Below are positions 51,690 to 63,100 of a stretch of 64,000 bases of DNA, piece after piece (positions within the stretch are counted from its first letter, which is position 1; every line of letters starts with the position of its first letter). Position numbers and translations under genes: made by a program. Origin of the DNA: Marchantia polymorpha subsp. ruderalis. Taxonomy: Eukaryota; Streptophyta; Marchantiopsida; Marchantiales; Marchantiaceae. Location: NCBI GenBank assembly GCA_037833965.1, contig AP031352.1, forward strand, positions 27,716,501 through 27,780,500. Direction: 5' to 3'. The notes under the pieces are model-generated. The model searched no databases, had not been told where the DNA came from, and saw only the letters and a program-made list of their open reading frames with translations.

Positions 51690-54600
51690 AAATGATAGAA
51701 TTAGTTAGAATTCGTCTACGTCCAAAGATCTTCGGATCTTCGTGTCTTCGGCGTAGCCTTTTTTGGACGTACGAAGAACTACGTCTTTGGCGAAGACTTC
51801 GGAATCAATTTCAAATCACGCAACGAGCCGGACAACGTTCGCACGCGTTGGGAGTTCTACTGGGAGCGGGAGGAGGCAATGTTAGGGCTTTGAAGGTAAA
51901 GGCAGTACGAGGAGACTTCGCGCCGACATTGCGATATCGATCAAGAATAAGCGAGAGAGAGAGGAAGCGAAATCGATCCAACTCTCTAGTAGCGAAACGC
52001 AAATTGAAGACATGGCGCCCAAGAAGAGTGAGAAGGTGAGGAAATTGGTTCCCTTGAAGGTGCCTTACGAGGAATTGAGACCCTTCAGACGGGAGCTGAG
52101 TGAATTGCGGCTTGAATTCTTTTTGTGGAATTGGAATTGCATCTCGGCGAGTATCTGCAAGGAGGTAATGGACAAGAGCACGACCGAAGGCGAGGAGCTC
52201 CGCGGTAATCCCATGCTGTGGACCATCGAGCATTGGATGAAGGTATTGGGACCTTGTGCGGGATGTGAAAGAGATCTGCTATTTGAAAAGAATAGTGTAG
52301 GACTTACACGCGGCGAGGAATTCTCTTATGGACCTCTCTTCGAGTCTGGAAGACAGGGGACGAATGTATGGAAGACTATTGATTACAAAGATCAGAAGAG
52401 AAGGGCGATCGCGTTGGGAATCATACACATATTGCGGCCGGCGCGCACGACTTATGTAACGGCTTGGCAAGTAGGGATCTTCGAACGCATCCTGAAGGGA
52501 CAGCGAGTACATTGGGCAAGGATCTTTAACGATCTTGTCTGGGTGAATGCAGGCTCCCGGTGGACGGGACCTCTGACCAATCACATCACTCCCTTCCGGT
52601 GAATTTTTATCGAGCGATGGGATTGCTCACGACGGAGGAGGAGAAGCGATTTCCGAGAGAGCGGGAAATCCTGATAGCTGAGTCTAGTGAAGGGACCGAA
52701 GACGAGAACCGAGCCACCTCAATCCCAACACATACGACAGCTCGAGGACCAGTTTAGGTGGACGTGGTGCAGAGACGGGAGAAGCCAAAAAGACGATTGA
52801 CGAAGAGAAGGAAGATCGTGAGTGATGACAAGGAAGAATTGACCCACGAGGTAAGAAGGGTAGACATTGATGTAGATGGAGCGAGGCAGCACAGAGCACG
52901 CGCAAGACCAAAGAAGAGGGCGAATCGGAGGATGGTGACAGATGAGGTGTCGGACAGCAGCGTGGAGAAGACGGTGGCACCAATTGTGAACACATCCGAA
53001 GTCACAACTAGTGAGGTGATGCGACCTGTGGAGATAGGAGTACCTTCAGAGGTGTCAATCAAAGTTCCAGTAGACATACCGGCAGAACCTTTGAAGGAGA
53101 GTACGGAGTTGGTTAGTCTAATTTCTCTGTCTTCGGAGCAGACACGGTCTGAGCGGGGCGAAGAGACACCACAACTGAAGATGAACGAGGACATGGAGAA
53201 GGAGTCCACTTTGAGCGGGGAGATTCTGGAGCAGGTTGTCGCACAGATAGGAGGGACGATGGTAGAAGCCGAGGGCAGTACACTGCCGACATCTCCGGTG
53301 GAAGAGGCGAGACCCAAAGAAGGGAAGAAGTCTTTGGGTGAAGACGTGAAGACATTGGAAATTACATTTCCTGAATTCTTGCAGGATAGTGTAGTTCCAT
53401 TGTTGAAGTATTTGGATGGGAAGAGAGGGAAGTATGCTGTATCGGAGGAGCCAGGATTCTATGTACCGATGATTAGTAACAGGACGAAGCTCAAGAGAGC
53501 TGTTGCAGTAAAGAGGGAGTGGGATTCCGCAACTGCATTGGCACGGGAGCGAGCTGCAACCTTGTCATCCGAGTGCGCGGCAGTGAAGGCGACATTGCGG
53601 GAGCAAGAAGCCCAGCTTCGGAAGAAGGAAACTGAGTGTGAAGTGTTGCAGCTGAATCTAGAGAAGGAATCCGGGCGCAATGGAGAGTTGGAAGAGACCT
53701 GTGGAGGACTTCGTATCTCTAATGAGAATGCCCAGAAAGTAACAATGGATTTGATGACGAGATTGGAGAAATCCAGAGAAGCTTACGATGCAGCAGTCAA
53801 ACAATCGGAGCGGTTGATCACTACTGCGGAGAAGCGAGAGAAGATGCATATCGAGGAACTGGCTAAGGTGGAAGCCTGAAGAGCCGAAGAAGTTCGTATC
53901 GCCGAAGAACTTTGTGGCAAAATCGCTGAGGCGAAGACGGCGGAGGAAGGTCTTCGTAGCAAAATTTCGGAGATTGAGGCAAAGTGTGAAATGGAATTCC
54001 GACGTGCGGAGGAGCTATCAGCAAATCTATCGGCGGAATACCAGAAGCATGAAGAGGAGTTAGAAGATTGAGCCAAGAAATTGGCAGATTGTGAATCGGC
54101 CAAGTCTTCGGAGATCGAATGTAAATTAGAGGTTGAATCCGACTGTTGACGGTTACGAGAGCAGTTAGGGAAGGCGGAGATGAAATCGGAAGAGTCGCAA
54201 AGGAGAATGGAAAAGGCAGAGGAGGCCTACCGTCAGCTGCGGGAGGAGTCAACCGACGAGTTGAAATCGCGGTTAGAGAAGTGCCTGAACGGGTTCGCGA
54301 TGTGGGGATTGGACTCGGTGAAGTGGATGAAGTTAGATTCACTCGAGCGACGGCTGATGAGAGCGAAGACCAGCGGATCCGCATGACACAAACAGATTGT
54401 AGAGTTAGTAAACACATTTTTAGAGGGATTGAATGAGGCGCGCCAGAATGTAGAAGTAGAGATTGTAAACGTGTTGCGTAGATTAGAAGTAGACAGTAGT
54501 TCAGACGATGTTGTAACCGTTACATTGGACGGCACAGCCCCTGAGACCGATTCGTCTTAGGCGGTTGAGATTCCAGAGTTGCCATTGTGAATAAAGAAGC

Positions 54601-54857
54601 CCAAGGCTCTTTCCTTGGGGGGCTTTTCTGTCAATTGGCTTGTCTTGATTGTGAATCTGTATCCACTGTGTCTATGCCCTGGTGTGTGATCCAGGCCTGA
54701 GGCACGGTGCGCTCCTGTTTGTCGAAGTTACCGCATCAGGGGTTGTGAGTATTCGGCTCGAGTGTCCTTAGCAGTCGAGGCTCCTTGGGATTTAAGCAAA
54801 TTCGGGTCTGAGTATTCGGGTCAGTGAGTTGAGATATATGCAATGTTGGGAATTGTA
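51690..54857 (+). mobile_element. Repeated ~3.2-kb unit, plus copy, nested in a Gypsy fragment
   Basis: Homology to the minus copy (about 36930-40530) extends well beyond the reading frame. Both share a 5' leader of about 300 bp with TTAGTTAGAATTCG, CTTCGGC-rich motifs and GGACAACGTTCGCACGCG. Both share a 3' trailer of about 260 bp with TTGCCATTGTGAATAAAG, CTCTTTCCTTGG and AAATTCGGGTCTG. Outside these limits the copies differ. The unit lacks introns, LTRs or inverted repeats that I can find, and encodes no polymerase or transposase. It interrupts an older Gypsy fragment, so it has moved or been copied. Confidence 0.7.
52012..54590 (+). pseudogene. Decayed ~860-codon coiled-coil protein of a repeated unit (plus copy)
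   Basis: Starts at the ATG 52012 (MAPKKSEKVRKLVPL) in a good start context. The globular N-terminal part holds ISASICKEVMDK, LRGNPMLWTIEHWMKV and KRRAIALGIIHILRPART. A one-base deletion near 52590 shifts the frame inside LTNHITPF/LVNFYRAMGLL. A basic patch (REKPKRRLTKRRKIV, RARARPKKRANRR) could be nuclear-localising. An acidic linker and then a long coiled coil rich in Glu, Ala, Lys and Arg follow from about 53500, and a terminal WGLDSVKWMKLDSLERRLM segment. Six in-frame stops (52755, 53877, 54069, 54147, 54384, 54558) precede the natural TGA at 54588. Function unknown; a gag-like protein of a non-autonomous element is one possibility, a captured host gene another. Confidence 0.82.
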
Positions 54858-54865
54858 GATGATAT

Positions 54866-55228
54866 GCTACGGGCATTCATATTAGAGGAGCAAGAAGAGT
54901 GGTATACACTTTTTAATCTTGTGAAATTTTGATTCAACAATTTTGTAAATTTGCATCCACAAAGGTGTCTCCATTTTATCTCATGTACGTCGCTCATTCC
55001 ATTACTCCATCAAGTTTCTTAAAGTTTTCAAAAAGAGAGTAGTTTTAACTAAGGTTGTCGTGGTCAACGAGTTTGTGGAACATATCCATCGAGGGCTACA
55101 CCAAGCAAAGGATAAGTTGTTGATTGTTCAAAATTGACAAAAATAATATGTTGATGCTCATCGTGGGGAGTTAGTTTTTCACGTTGGAAGTAAGCTTTGG
55201 CTATCTACAACAAATTTGTCTCTTGTAG
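54866..55228 (+). mobile_element. Degenerate Gypsy fragment, right part (integrase end)
   Basis: Continues the fragment 50985-51610: DMLRAFILEEQEEW matches DMLRAFTLEEQEEW of the minus-strand Gypsy element, then an FVEHIHRGLHQAK-like stretch in another frame near 55075-55110. Frameshifted and stopped many times. It ends where LTR-like sequence starts. Confidence 0.82.
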
Positions 55229-55480
55229 GAACTGTAAGACTTGATGTTGCACATATGTACAAAGTCTTAGAAGTGGTCAAGTGATTAAGGATGATTAGTC
55301 AAAGCATAGCTAAGTCTAGCCAGTTATGACTAAATTAGTTAGTTATAACTAAGTTTATCTAGTCATGACTAAGTTTAGCTACAATTTTACAGTTGGCGGG
55401 AGAATTAACGATGTTCTAGAAGAGTGGAGTGAGCACTTCTATTTTGTCTTCTAAAAAGGAGTGAGCATTTCTATTTTGTC
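55229..55480 (+). repeat. LTR-like sequence with internal short repeats
   Basis: Begins TGTAAGACTTGATG directly after Gypsy integrase remnants. Contains three imperfect copies of a unit around AGTTATGACTAA (55311-55382), and a duplicated block ending in CTATTTTGTCTT (near 55440-55490). Related to 36177-36420. Probably an old LTR; its far end is not defined. Confidence 0.5.
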
Positions 55481-55560
55481 TTTTCCAAAGATCTAAAATC
55501 CAAGTAATTACAACAAGTTTGCAACAAGTTTTCCATTGTGAAGTTCTTCCGTAGTGCTAT

Positions 55561-56160
55561 TTGGAAGACATAGATGATAATAAGGAACATGATCAAATTT
55601 TACAAAGAGCGAAGATGTTCAAGTGGGAAGGATCATATATGCTAAGGCTGTGGAAGGATGGACGAGTATGTCGGTTACAATATCATTCAAAAAGAATCAA
55701 GATGATATGGCATGTCTACATGGAGTTGGGACATTTTGGAATGAAGCGTACACATATTTTACTCCATAGACAGTATCGGTAACGTTGAATGCAAATTGAT
55801 GTTAAATATTTTATAACAAACTGCATGGTGTGTGACTCGGTTAAAGCATCATTGAATGCTTCCACACCGCAGTTGCATCCACTACCAATTATGGTCTTAG
55901 GCTATAGGTGAAGATTGAACTTTGCGTGTAAGATCACGTCACACGCTCGTTATTGAGCTAGCGTGTGCTAGCTCAATCGACTTGGAAATTATTCCAAGTC
56001 GATTGAGCTAGTGGCATTATCAAATAATTACAGTGAGCTGTAGCTTTTGCTTTCTTAAATAGAGTGCTTAGCCACTTTGGAGCTACAACGGATATGTTGA
56101 CTGATCAAGGTACAGAATTTTTGGGTGATTTTCAAGACTTACTCAACATTTACAAGGAGT
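55561..56160 (+). mobile_element. Fragment of a second Gypsy family (integrase)
   Basis: HVYMELGHFGMKRTHILL is the HHCC zinc domain start of a Gypsy integrase, followed after a stop by NCMVCDSVKASLNASTPQLHPLP with its cysteines. After a gap carrying palindromes come AFLNRVLSHFGA and MLTDQGTEFLGDFQDLL, the second catalytic Asp block. The sequence differs from the chromodomain element, so it is another lineage. No LTR pair was identified. Confidence 0.82.
55941..56011. repeat. Nested palindromes inside the Gypsy integrase fragment
   Basis: A perfect 20-bp inverted repeat (55968-55987 and 55992-56011) surrounds the 4-base loop ATTA. Its left arm overlaps a second palindrome, TGAGCTAGC (55954-55962) with GCTAGCTCA (55967-55975). 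A third pairing, ACACGCT (55941-55947) with AGCGTGT (55960-55966), competes with it. The repeat replaces integrase coding sequence. Confidence 0.93.
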
Positions 56161-56165
56161 AAAAG

Positions 56166-57600
56166 TGAGAGAGTAATACTATATTTTATTGCTCTTATAC
56201 TTTATATTAGCACCTTGACTTAACAATTTTATATGAATACTTTCTATATTCATCGAGACTTTATGTTTTATGTTAGATGCTTAATATCTAATTCGTATCT
56301 CTACTTCGTATTGCAACTTTGTCTTCAATATTTTGCCGCACTTTGTATCAATACTACAAGTTTGCTATTTTAAAGCACTTTGTATCATCATTTATAATTG
56401 GTACCTAGGCTTTGCTGTTTTCTAACATTTTGTATATGTACTTAGACTTTGGCGATCCCTTGTATTGAAAATTCGGCTTCGATGCTTGAAACGTTTTATA
56501 TCAATATTTTGTCTCGAGTACTTTCCTATCAGTTTTCCGACTTGATTATTCTGTATTAGCACTTTGTACAAATATTTTGTATAATCACTTCCGCTGAGTT
56601 GCTTCTTTCTACTACTTCAGCTTCAGCGATTCGTATCACACTTTGTACAAACATTTCCACTTTAGTACAGTACTTCGTTCGAGTACTTGTATCACTTTGT
56701 ATGGGCAATTCCACAATAGTGTTTAGTTGCAATCATTGTATTTCATCATATTATTGGCAATATGGTACTTTGGCTCATCCACACATTTCTACTATTCAAC
56801 TGTTTGAAGTAGCAGCCTTGTTGCACAACTTGTCTAACTTTGTACTAGTACAAGTCCGGTACTTTGTTTCATACGAGGTTCTGCGCCGATTACAAGGCGT
56901 CTTTTAATATATAAAAAAGGAGTCTTCCATCTTACATATTTCAAACCGTCACAACAAGACATGGTATCATGGTAGACCTATTGGTTTACATTTGTGGTTG
57001 TCACATTCCACTTAGTTTTGTGAAGAATGTATATGTATTGCAGCACATAATGCAGTAGCTTTTTCTTGGACCTCATGTCATCAATGCCACTCATATTTTG
57101 CAATTATGAGAAAGCATATGTGAGGTTGGAGCGGTAACAATCAAACAAGAGAGAGATAACCTCTTTATTTGCCTATTGGGCCCTTGGATTTTTTCTTGAC
57201 TGCTTCGACTTCGATGTGGTTTCATCGCGCATTTATTTCGTGCATTTCCATTCCCCTTGCGTGAATTCGATAATCTTTTGAATGTGCGGGATCAGAGTAA
57301 AAGTACTGAAATGATAGTCCTGCTCAAACGAGTGTCTGTTGCGGAGGAGTTGTGGTCGGTGTAGAGCATAACCTCTGCCCCGCCCAATTATGGCACCGAA
57401 TCCGACATTTCGATCATCTTTGGTGAAGACCCCGTCAACTTATACATGGATGAAACCAAACAATTAACTTGGGGAAATGTCTCGATAGCATGGAAATGGA
57501 ACTAGCGTAACAGTTTTGCTCCGGTCTATTGATCATGCAAGATCCAAAACACGGGCTTTTCATACCTTTACAACTCCATACCTTTCTCGTTACATCAATT
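56166..57600. other. Unassigned, LTR-like in its first part
   Basis: 56300-56720 repeats CACTTTGTAT-like strings irregularly. ATATATAAAAAAGG near 56907-56920 is TATA-like. ACATGGTATCATGG near 56958 resembles a degraded initiator tRNA-Met binding site, so 56166-56955 may be a plus-strand LTR followed by leader. No partner LTR was found. The small frame 56599-56907 is not supported as a gene. Confidence 0.35.
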
Positions 57601-57774
57601 ATTGAAGTGATTTGAAACTCTGCGAAGAATCATCTCAGCCAGATGCAGAACCAGGTGATAGAAAGTCTACAGCGGGCGACACTCCCATCGCAGGATCGGC
57701 GTCGGGCTTATCTAGTATTTTGTCACGAGTAATGAAGGAGAATGGGATTCTGAACAGGACGAGCTCGAGCAAGA

Positions 57775-58014
57775 TCACTGACAGGAAATTCGAAGAACCA
57801 TGTCAAGCTTTTTGCGAGCGCAAGCGTTTGCAGGTTGCGAAAAGGACAAATGTAGCGGAGATGACCAATTCATGATTGAACGTGATCCAGGACTCGGGTT
57901 GCGGTGGAACCTCGTAAAGGAGACCTTATCTGCTTCTTCTGAGGTGAGGAGGGCGCCGATGTGGCTTCCGTCCACAGCTCCAATGACAAACCCGGCCTTA
58001 CCACCAGGCAACAT
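57775..58014 (-). pseudogene. Possible PIF/Harbinger (HARBI1-like) nuclease remnant
   Basis: On the minus strand the first residues read LPGGKAGFVIGAVDGSHIG. The GAVDGSHI string matches the first catalytic Asp block of HARBI1-like DDE nucleases (typically GA.DG.HI). The rest of the 79-codon frame does not follow the family, so any homology is short or frameshifted. No other Harbinger motif was found in 57300-58400. Confidence 0.3.
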
Positions 58015-58329
58015 TCCTAAATCCCTTTCTATTATTTCTCAGCCACTATCCAGTTCCATTTTTCCAACTGCAGCCCTCTCCCATCTGCCTCACACGTGGC
58101 GCCCGTAGCCGGGATCCACGTCGACTCGGCCATATTTACGATGTCTTTTTACCCCTCCACTGCGGGAAGGTTGCCGTGGAGTTCGAGAGGATTCAGCTTC
58201 GGCTCTCGTTATAAGGACTTCTGGAATAAGAAGATTGTACCGCCATTGGTTTGCCCTGCCTCTGAGATCAATTGCGGCATGGAGGAAAGTTGGGTTTTAT
58301 TTCGAGAGGCAGAGAGAGCATGATTGCTC

Positions 58330-60176
58330 TCGGATGTTCATATAATAACTGGGTTTGAGAAAATCTGAATTGCGATTGGTTTTTGGAATCTCTCCTACCC
58401 TTCTAGAATTGTTGCAGTGATCATGTGCATGTTATGACGCCATACCCAGTTGTGCCCGTAGTCCCACTCAGCCGGAGCTCCGTTATGTGCGGATTTGCAA
58501 TGGGTTCCGAGGCTTCTAGGTGGCCGGGTTCGGGGTGACCCAGACAATGAAGTCTGTGGTGCCCACTCGCAGTTCTAATTTCCGAGCAGCGAACGAATAT
58601 TGTTGTTGGAGTGTTCTCAGCGATCGAGGCTAATTCCGACGAGCTTACTCCCTCGAGACAATGTGAGCGACCAGTCCGGGTTCGTTAATTTGTATGTCTA
58701 TCATGGAGCGATACTATAATCTGTGATCGTGCACTGAGTGACACCAATAGAGATGGGGAAATATGCAAGATTTTCAATGCAAATCATTGATTCCCAGGAG
58801 AGGAGACCGGAATATTTTTATGCAGACAGTGCACAGATTAAGCAAATTAGCTGATCAAAGATCTACTTGAATGAGCAAATAACATATCACAACACAGGCA
58901 GAAACCTTGACTTCGATATCATCCAGTCTAAATCTGACGACACATAAGCATTACGATGAATGAAATCTGCAAACTTTGTTTTCCATTCTAGACTCGGAAT
59001 CCAGCGAGGACGAAAAGATATCTCAGCAGGCATAGTATCGAGAGACAGTGTTCTCTAGCAGCAGGAGCGCTCGTAAAAAAGGCAACAGAATCTGAATCTC
59101 CGAAGTTTTTTACCAGGCGCAATCTCAATTTTCTCATTGGCCGAAAACTGCAAAACGCCAGAAGATAATTTCGGAGAAATTGTAAGATAATGCGAGGAAA
59201 TGGACGGTGGAGATGAGGAGAATCGGCGGAGATGGCTGTCCGAGGGGGCAGCCAAGAGCCCGGAGCGGAGCGGAGCGGGATCCTTCCAAGCCTGGCTGGA
59301 GACGAGAGGATCCGGGGGCAGAGGACGAGGCTGACGAGAGACGGGGGAGGAAGAGGACGAACAGGCAGCAGACGAGAGGGCGTGTGTGGTAGAGCTTCCA
59401 GATTGCGCTATATCTTCAATCCAAGCATTTGCGCGCAGGTCTCTCAAGCCCCGACCCCGAGGTTGCGGGATCATCTCAAGGTCTCCTGCTTAGACGCTTG
59501 TCTAGAAGACTTGGGTCAGTAATACCTACACTCTGCGCCGCTCCAAGCTGATGCATTGCCTTCGTTGGAATTGGACATGCTTCTCGAGTCAGTGTCGGGT
59601 TTCTGAGAATTCGTTGGCAGGGTTTTAGCTCGAGGTGGAATTAATTTCGCCGATTATTTTTTCAGCTGTTGGTCGTGGTGGTGCGTTTTTTTGTGGTTTC
59701 AGTCCTGTGCCCGAGCTAGCTTTCTAGCTCAGTTTTTGTTGACGTGCGGTCGGTGTTGGCATGCTGTTGGTTTAGCTGTGCATTTCGATTCTGTGTCTGT
59801 GTATGTACTATCGGATTTTTTCATCAACTCGGAAATTTGCTAAGTTTTCTGTTTTTGCTGCGAGTAATGTTCTTGCTTTTCCAGTGTCGCAATTGGTTGG
59901 AATAATTCGACCACAACGAGGGAGAATTGCTCGAGGGTTTATATCCTTTTTTGTGGAAGGAAGCGAGAGCTTTAGATTGATTCTTTGTTGATGTGGATTT
60001 TCGGCCATGGTGCAGATTGCCAGGAGCAAGAATGCTAACGAAGATTAAAATCTCAGTCAGAACGCAGCATTGATGCGTACGAGAAGATAGCGGAGTCTTC
60101 CGGGAAATTGAATCCTGAGCAGGATTTCAGGAACCAAGGAAGCAGTCTGCTGAACGACCACTCGCTACATTGAATC
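58330..60176 (+). other. Upstream region and 5' untranslated region of the EF-Ts polyprotein gene
   Basis: From about 59100 the sequence becomes GC-rich, with a run of CGGAG units near 59260-59280 and an ATTGG box at 59137. 59560-60050 is T-rich with intron-like composition. It ends in a near-ideal branch site TGCTAAC (60033-60039) and acceptor TCTCAG (60051-60056), so a 5' untranslated intron is likely; its donor is not resolved. The coding start lies 121 bases after the acceptor. A minus-strand frame at 59055-59474 is Ser/Pro/Arg-rich and not supported as a gene. Confidence 0.55.
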
Positions 60177-63100
60177 ATGTCACCTGCGGCGTTGCTTTGC
60201 CCATCAGGGACTGTCCAGTCCCTCTGCCAAACCACTGCAAGCGCGTCCAAGATATGGCAGGCGAAAAGGTCAGTGTCTTCCGGTTCTGGACTGCGTAGAG
60301 CATCCGCAGAATCCCAAATTGAGGGTGCTTCTTTGAAGTCATCCCTGCCCTCATCTGTCTATGAAAGCAGGAGAAGAGTAGGCGTAAGACATGTAGCTAG
60401 AAGTGGTTCGTCTAGGCGCGTCTTTACTGCAGCAGTAGAAGGGAGCGTAGCAGTAGAGGAGCCATCCACCGAGGCCGAGGTAGTCGAGACTCCAGAATCC
60501 ACGACCACAGAGGCTGTTGCAGAGCCGGAGCAGGATTCAACACCCGCAGCTGCTCCACAGAGAAGAGGTGGTAAATCGAAGCCGAGAGGGAATGCAAGGT
60601 CAAAGAGAGAGGATGCTACCGTGCCCGTCGAGGCTTTAGTGCAAGGTGCTGTATTCACAGGGAAGGTCACCACAATTCAACCCTTCGGAGCTTTCGTGAA
60701 TTTCGGAGCTTTCACTGATGGGCTTGTGCACATCTCAAAATTGAGTTCTGGTTACGTGAGCAATGTGGGTGACATCGTCTCGGTAGGTCAAGAGGTACAG
60801 GTCACTGTCATCGATGTGGATAATACCGCTGGGCGAATTGCTCTTTCCATGGCCGAGAAGGAAGAAAGGACTGAGGGTTCTGGCAGGCAAGGTGGAGAAG
60901 TTGGGGGAGACAAGAGCCGACTCCAGGAGGGAAATGGTGGAAGGCCTGTGAACAAGGGTAAAAGTGCTGGCAGGGGCAACCAATCAAACCGTCGTGATGA
61001 ACCGAAGAAGCCTCAGACGAAATTGGTCAAGGGTCAAGTTGTGGAGGGTACGGTGAAGAACACCGCTAGAGGAGGAGTTTATGTCATCCTTCCGGAAGAA
61101 GAAGAGGCTTTCTTGAAGTACTCTGAGGTCCCTGGGGGAGAGAACATGGCACCCGAATCCGGTCTGCAAGCTGGGCAGAAAATTACGGCCACTGTTTTGC
61201 GTATCGACCGAGGGAAGATCACATTGTCTATGAAGCCTGTTGTTGACATCAAGAGTGTGAACAGCTCTATCAACAAGGGTGCAGGTGGTGGTGCCACCAA
61301 CCCATTTGAGATTGCTTTCCGGGCCATGGATTTGATTCCCGAACCCGTAGTAGAGCCTCCAGTCGAAGAAACGGTCGAAGAGGCGCCAGCTGCTGAGACT
61401 GAACAATCCAACACTGCCGCGGTCGCCGATGTTGCCGAGGAGATAACCGAAGATATGGAATCAGTGCAGATCAATGAGAAATCAGAACAAGTAGCTCCCA
61501 TTGTGGATGATCCTACACCTGCACCGCCCGCCGCTGAATTGAGTGAGGAGACAAAACCTGAAGAAGTCCCTGCTGAAGTCACGGCTGAAGTACCCGCTCC
61601 CGAGATTGTCGAGGAGGAGGTCGAGGAGGTTGTAGAAACCCCAGCTGCTGAAGCTGCTGTTTCAGCACCAGTAGAAGAGAGTGCTGAGGAGATTACAGAA
61701 ACCCCCGCTGCTGAAGCTGCCATTCCATCACCAGTGGAAGAGAAGGCTGAGGAGGTGGTGGAAGCCCCCCCTGCTGAAGCTGCCATTGGAGCACCGGCAG
61801 AAGAAAAGGTCGAGGAGGTGACAGAAACCCCCGCAGCCGAAGCTGCCATTCCAGCACCAGTAGAAGAGAAGGTTGAGGAGGTGGTAGAAACCCCCGCTGC
61901 CGAAGCTGCCATTCCATCACCTGTGGAAGAGAAGGCTGAGGAGGTGGTAGCAACCCCCGCTGCTGAAGCTGCCATTCCAGCAGCAGCAGAGGAAGTGAAA
62001 GTCGAGGAGGTGGTAGAAACCCCCGCGGCCGAAGCTGCCATTCCAGCAGCAGCAGAGGAAGAGAAGGTCGAGGAGGTGGTAGAAACTCCCGCGGCCGAAA
62101 CTGCCATTCCATCACCAGTGGAAGAGAAGGTTGAGGAGGTGATAGAAACTCCCGCTGTTGAAGCTGCCATTCCAGCATCAGTAGAAGAGAAGGTGGAGGA
62201 CGTGGTAGAAACCCCCGCTGCTGAGGCTGCCATTCCAGCACCAGTCGAAGAGAAGGTTGAAGAGGTGATAGAAACCCCCGCTGCTGAAGCTTCCATCCCA
62301 GAAGCAGTGGAAGAGAAGGTCGAGGAGGTTACAGAAACCCCCGCTGCTGAAGCTGCCATCCCAGAAGCAGTGGAAGAGAAGGTCGAGGAGGTGATAGAAA
62401 CCCCCGCTGCTGCCGCTGCCATTCCAGCACCAGTAGAAGAGAAAGTCGAAGAGGTTATAGATACCCCTGTTGCTGAAGCTGCCATTCCAACACCAGTAGA
62501 AGAGAAGGTGGAGGAGGTGATAGAAACCCCCGCTGCCGAAGCTGCCATTCCAGCACCGGTAGAAGAGAAGGTTGAGGAGGTGGTAGAACCCCCCGCTGCT
62601 GAAGCTGCCACTCCAGCACCAGTAGAAGAGAAGGTCGAAGAATTGGTACAAACCCCTGAAGCCGCCATTCCAGAAGCAGTGGAAGAGAAGGTGGAGGAGG
62701 TGGTAGAAACCCCCGCTGCTGAAGCTGCCATCCCATCACCTGTGGAAGAGAAGGTCGAGGAGGCGGTAGAAACCCCCGCTGCTGAAGCTGTCATTCCAGA
62801 GACCGTGGAAGAGAAGGTCGAAGAGGTGACAGAAACCCCTGCTGTCGAAGCTGCAAGCCCTGCACCCGTAGAGGAGCAGACCAAGGAGCTTGAAGCTCCC
62901 AAGCAAGAAGTGACTGCATCTGCTGCAGCTGTCGAAGAGAAGAAAGGAGGAATCTCTGCTGCACTCGTCAAGAAGCTACGTGACGAAACTGGAGCCGGCA
63001 TGATGGACTGCAAAAAGGCTCTTACTGAATGTAAGGGTGACTTCGATTCAGCACGTGATGCCCTAAGGAAAAAGGGACTCGCTAGTGCAGATAAGAAGGC

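Noticed and set aside
62178..62739. Antisense repeat frames rich in Gly/Ser/Phe or Pro/Leu/Gln
   Set aside because: Other frames of the same 63-bp repeat; composition follows directly from the repeat unit.
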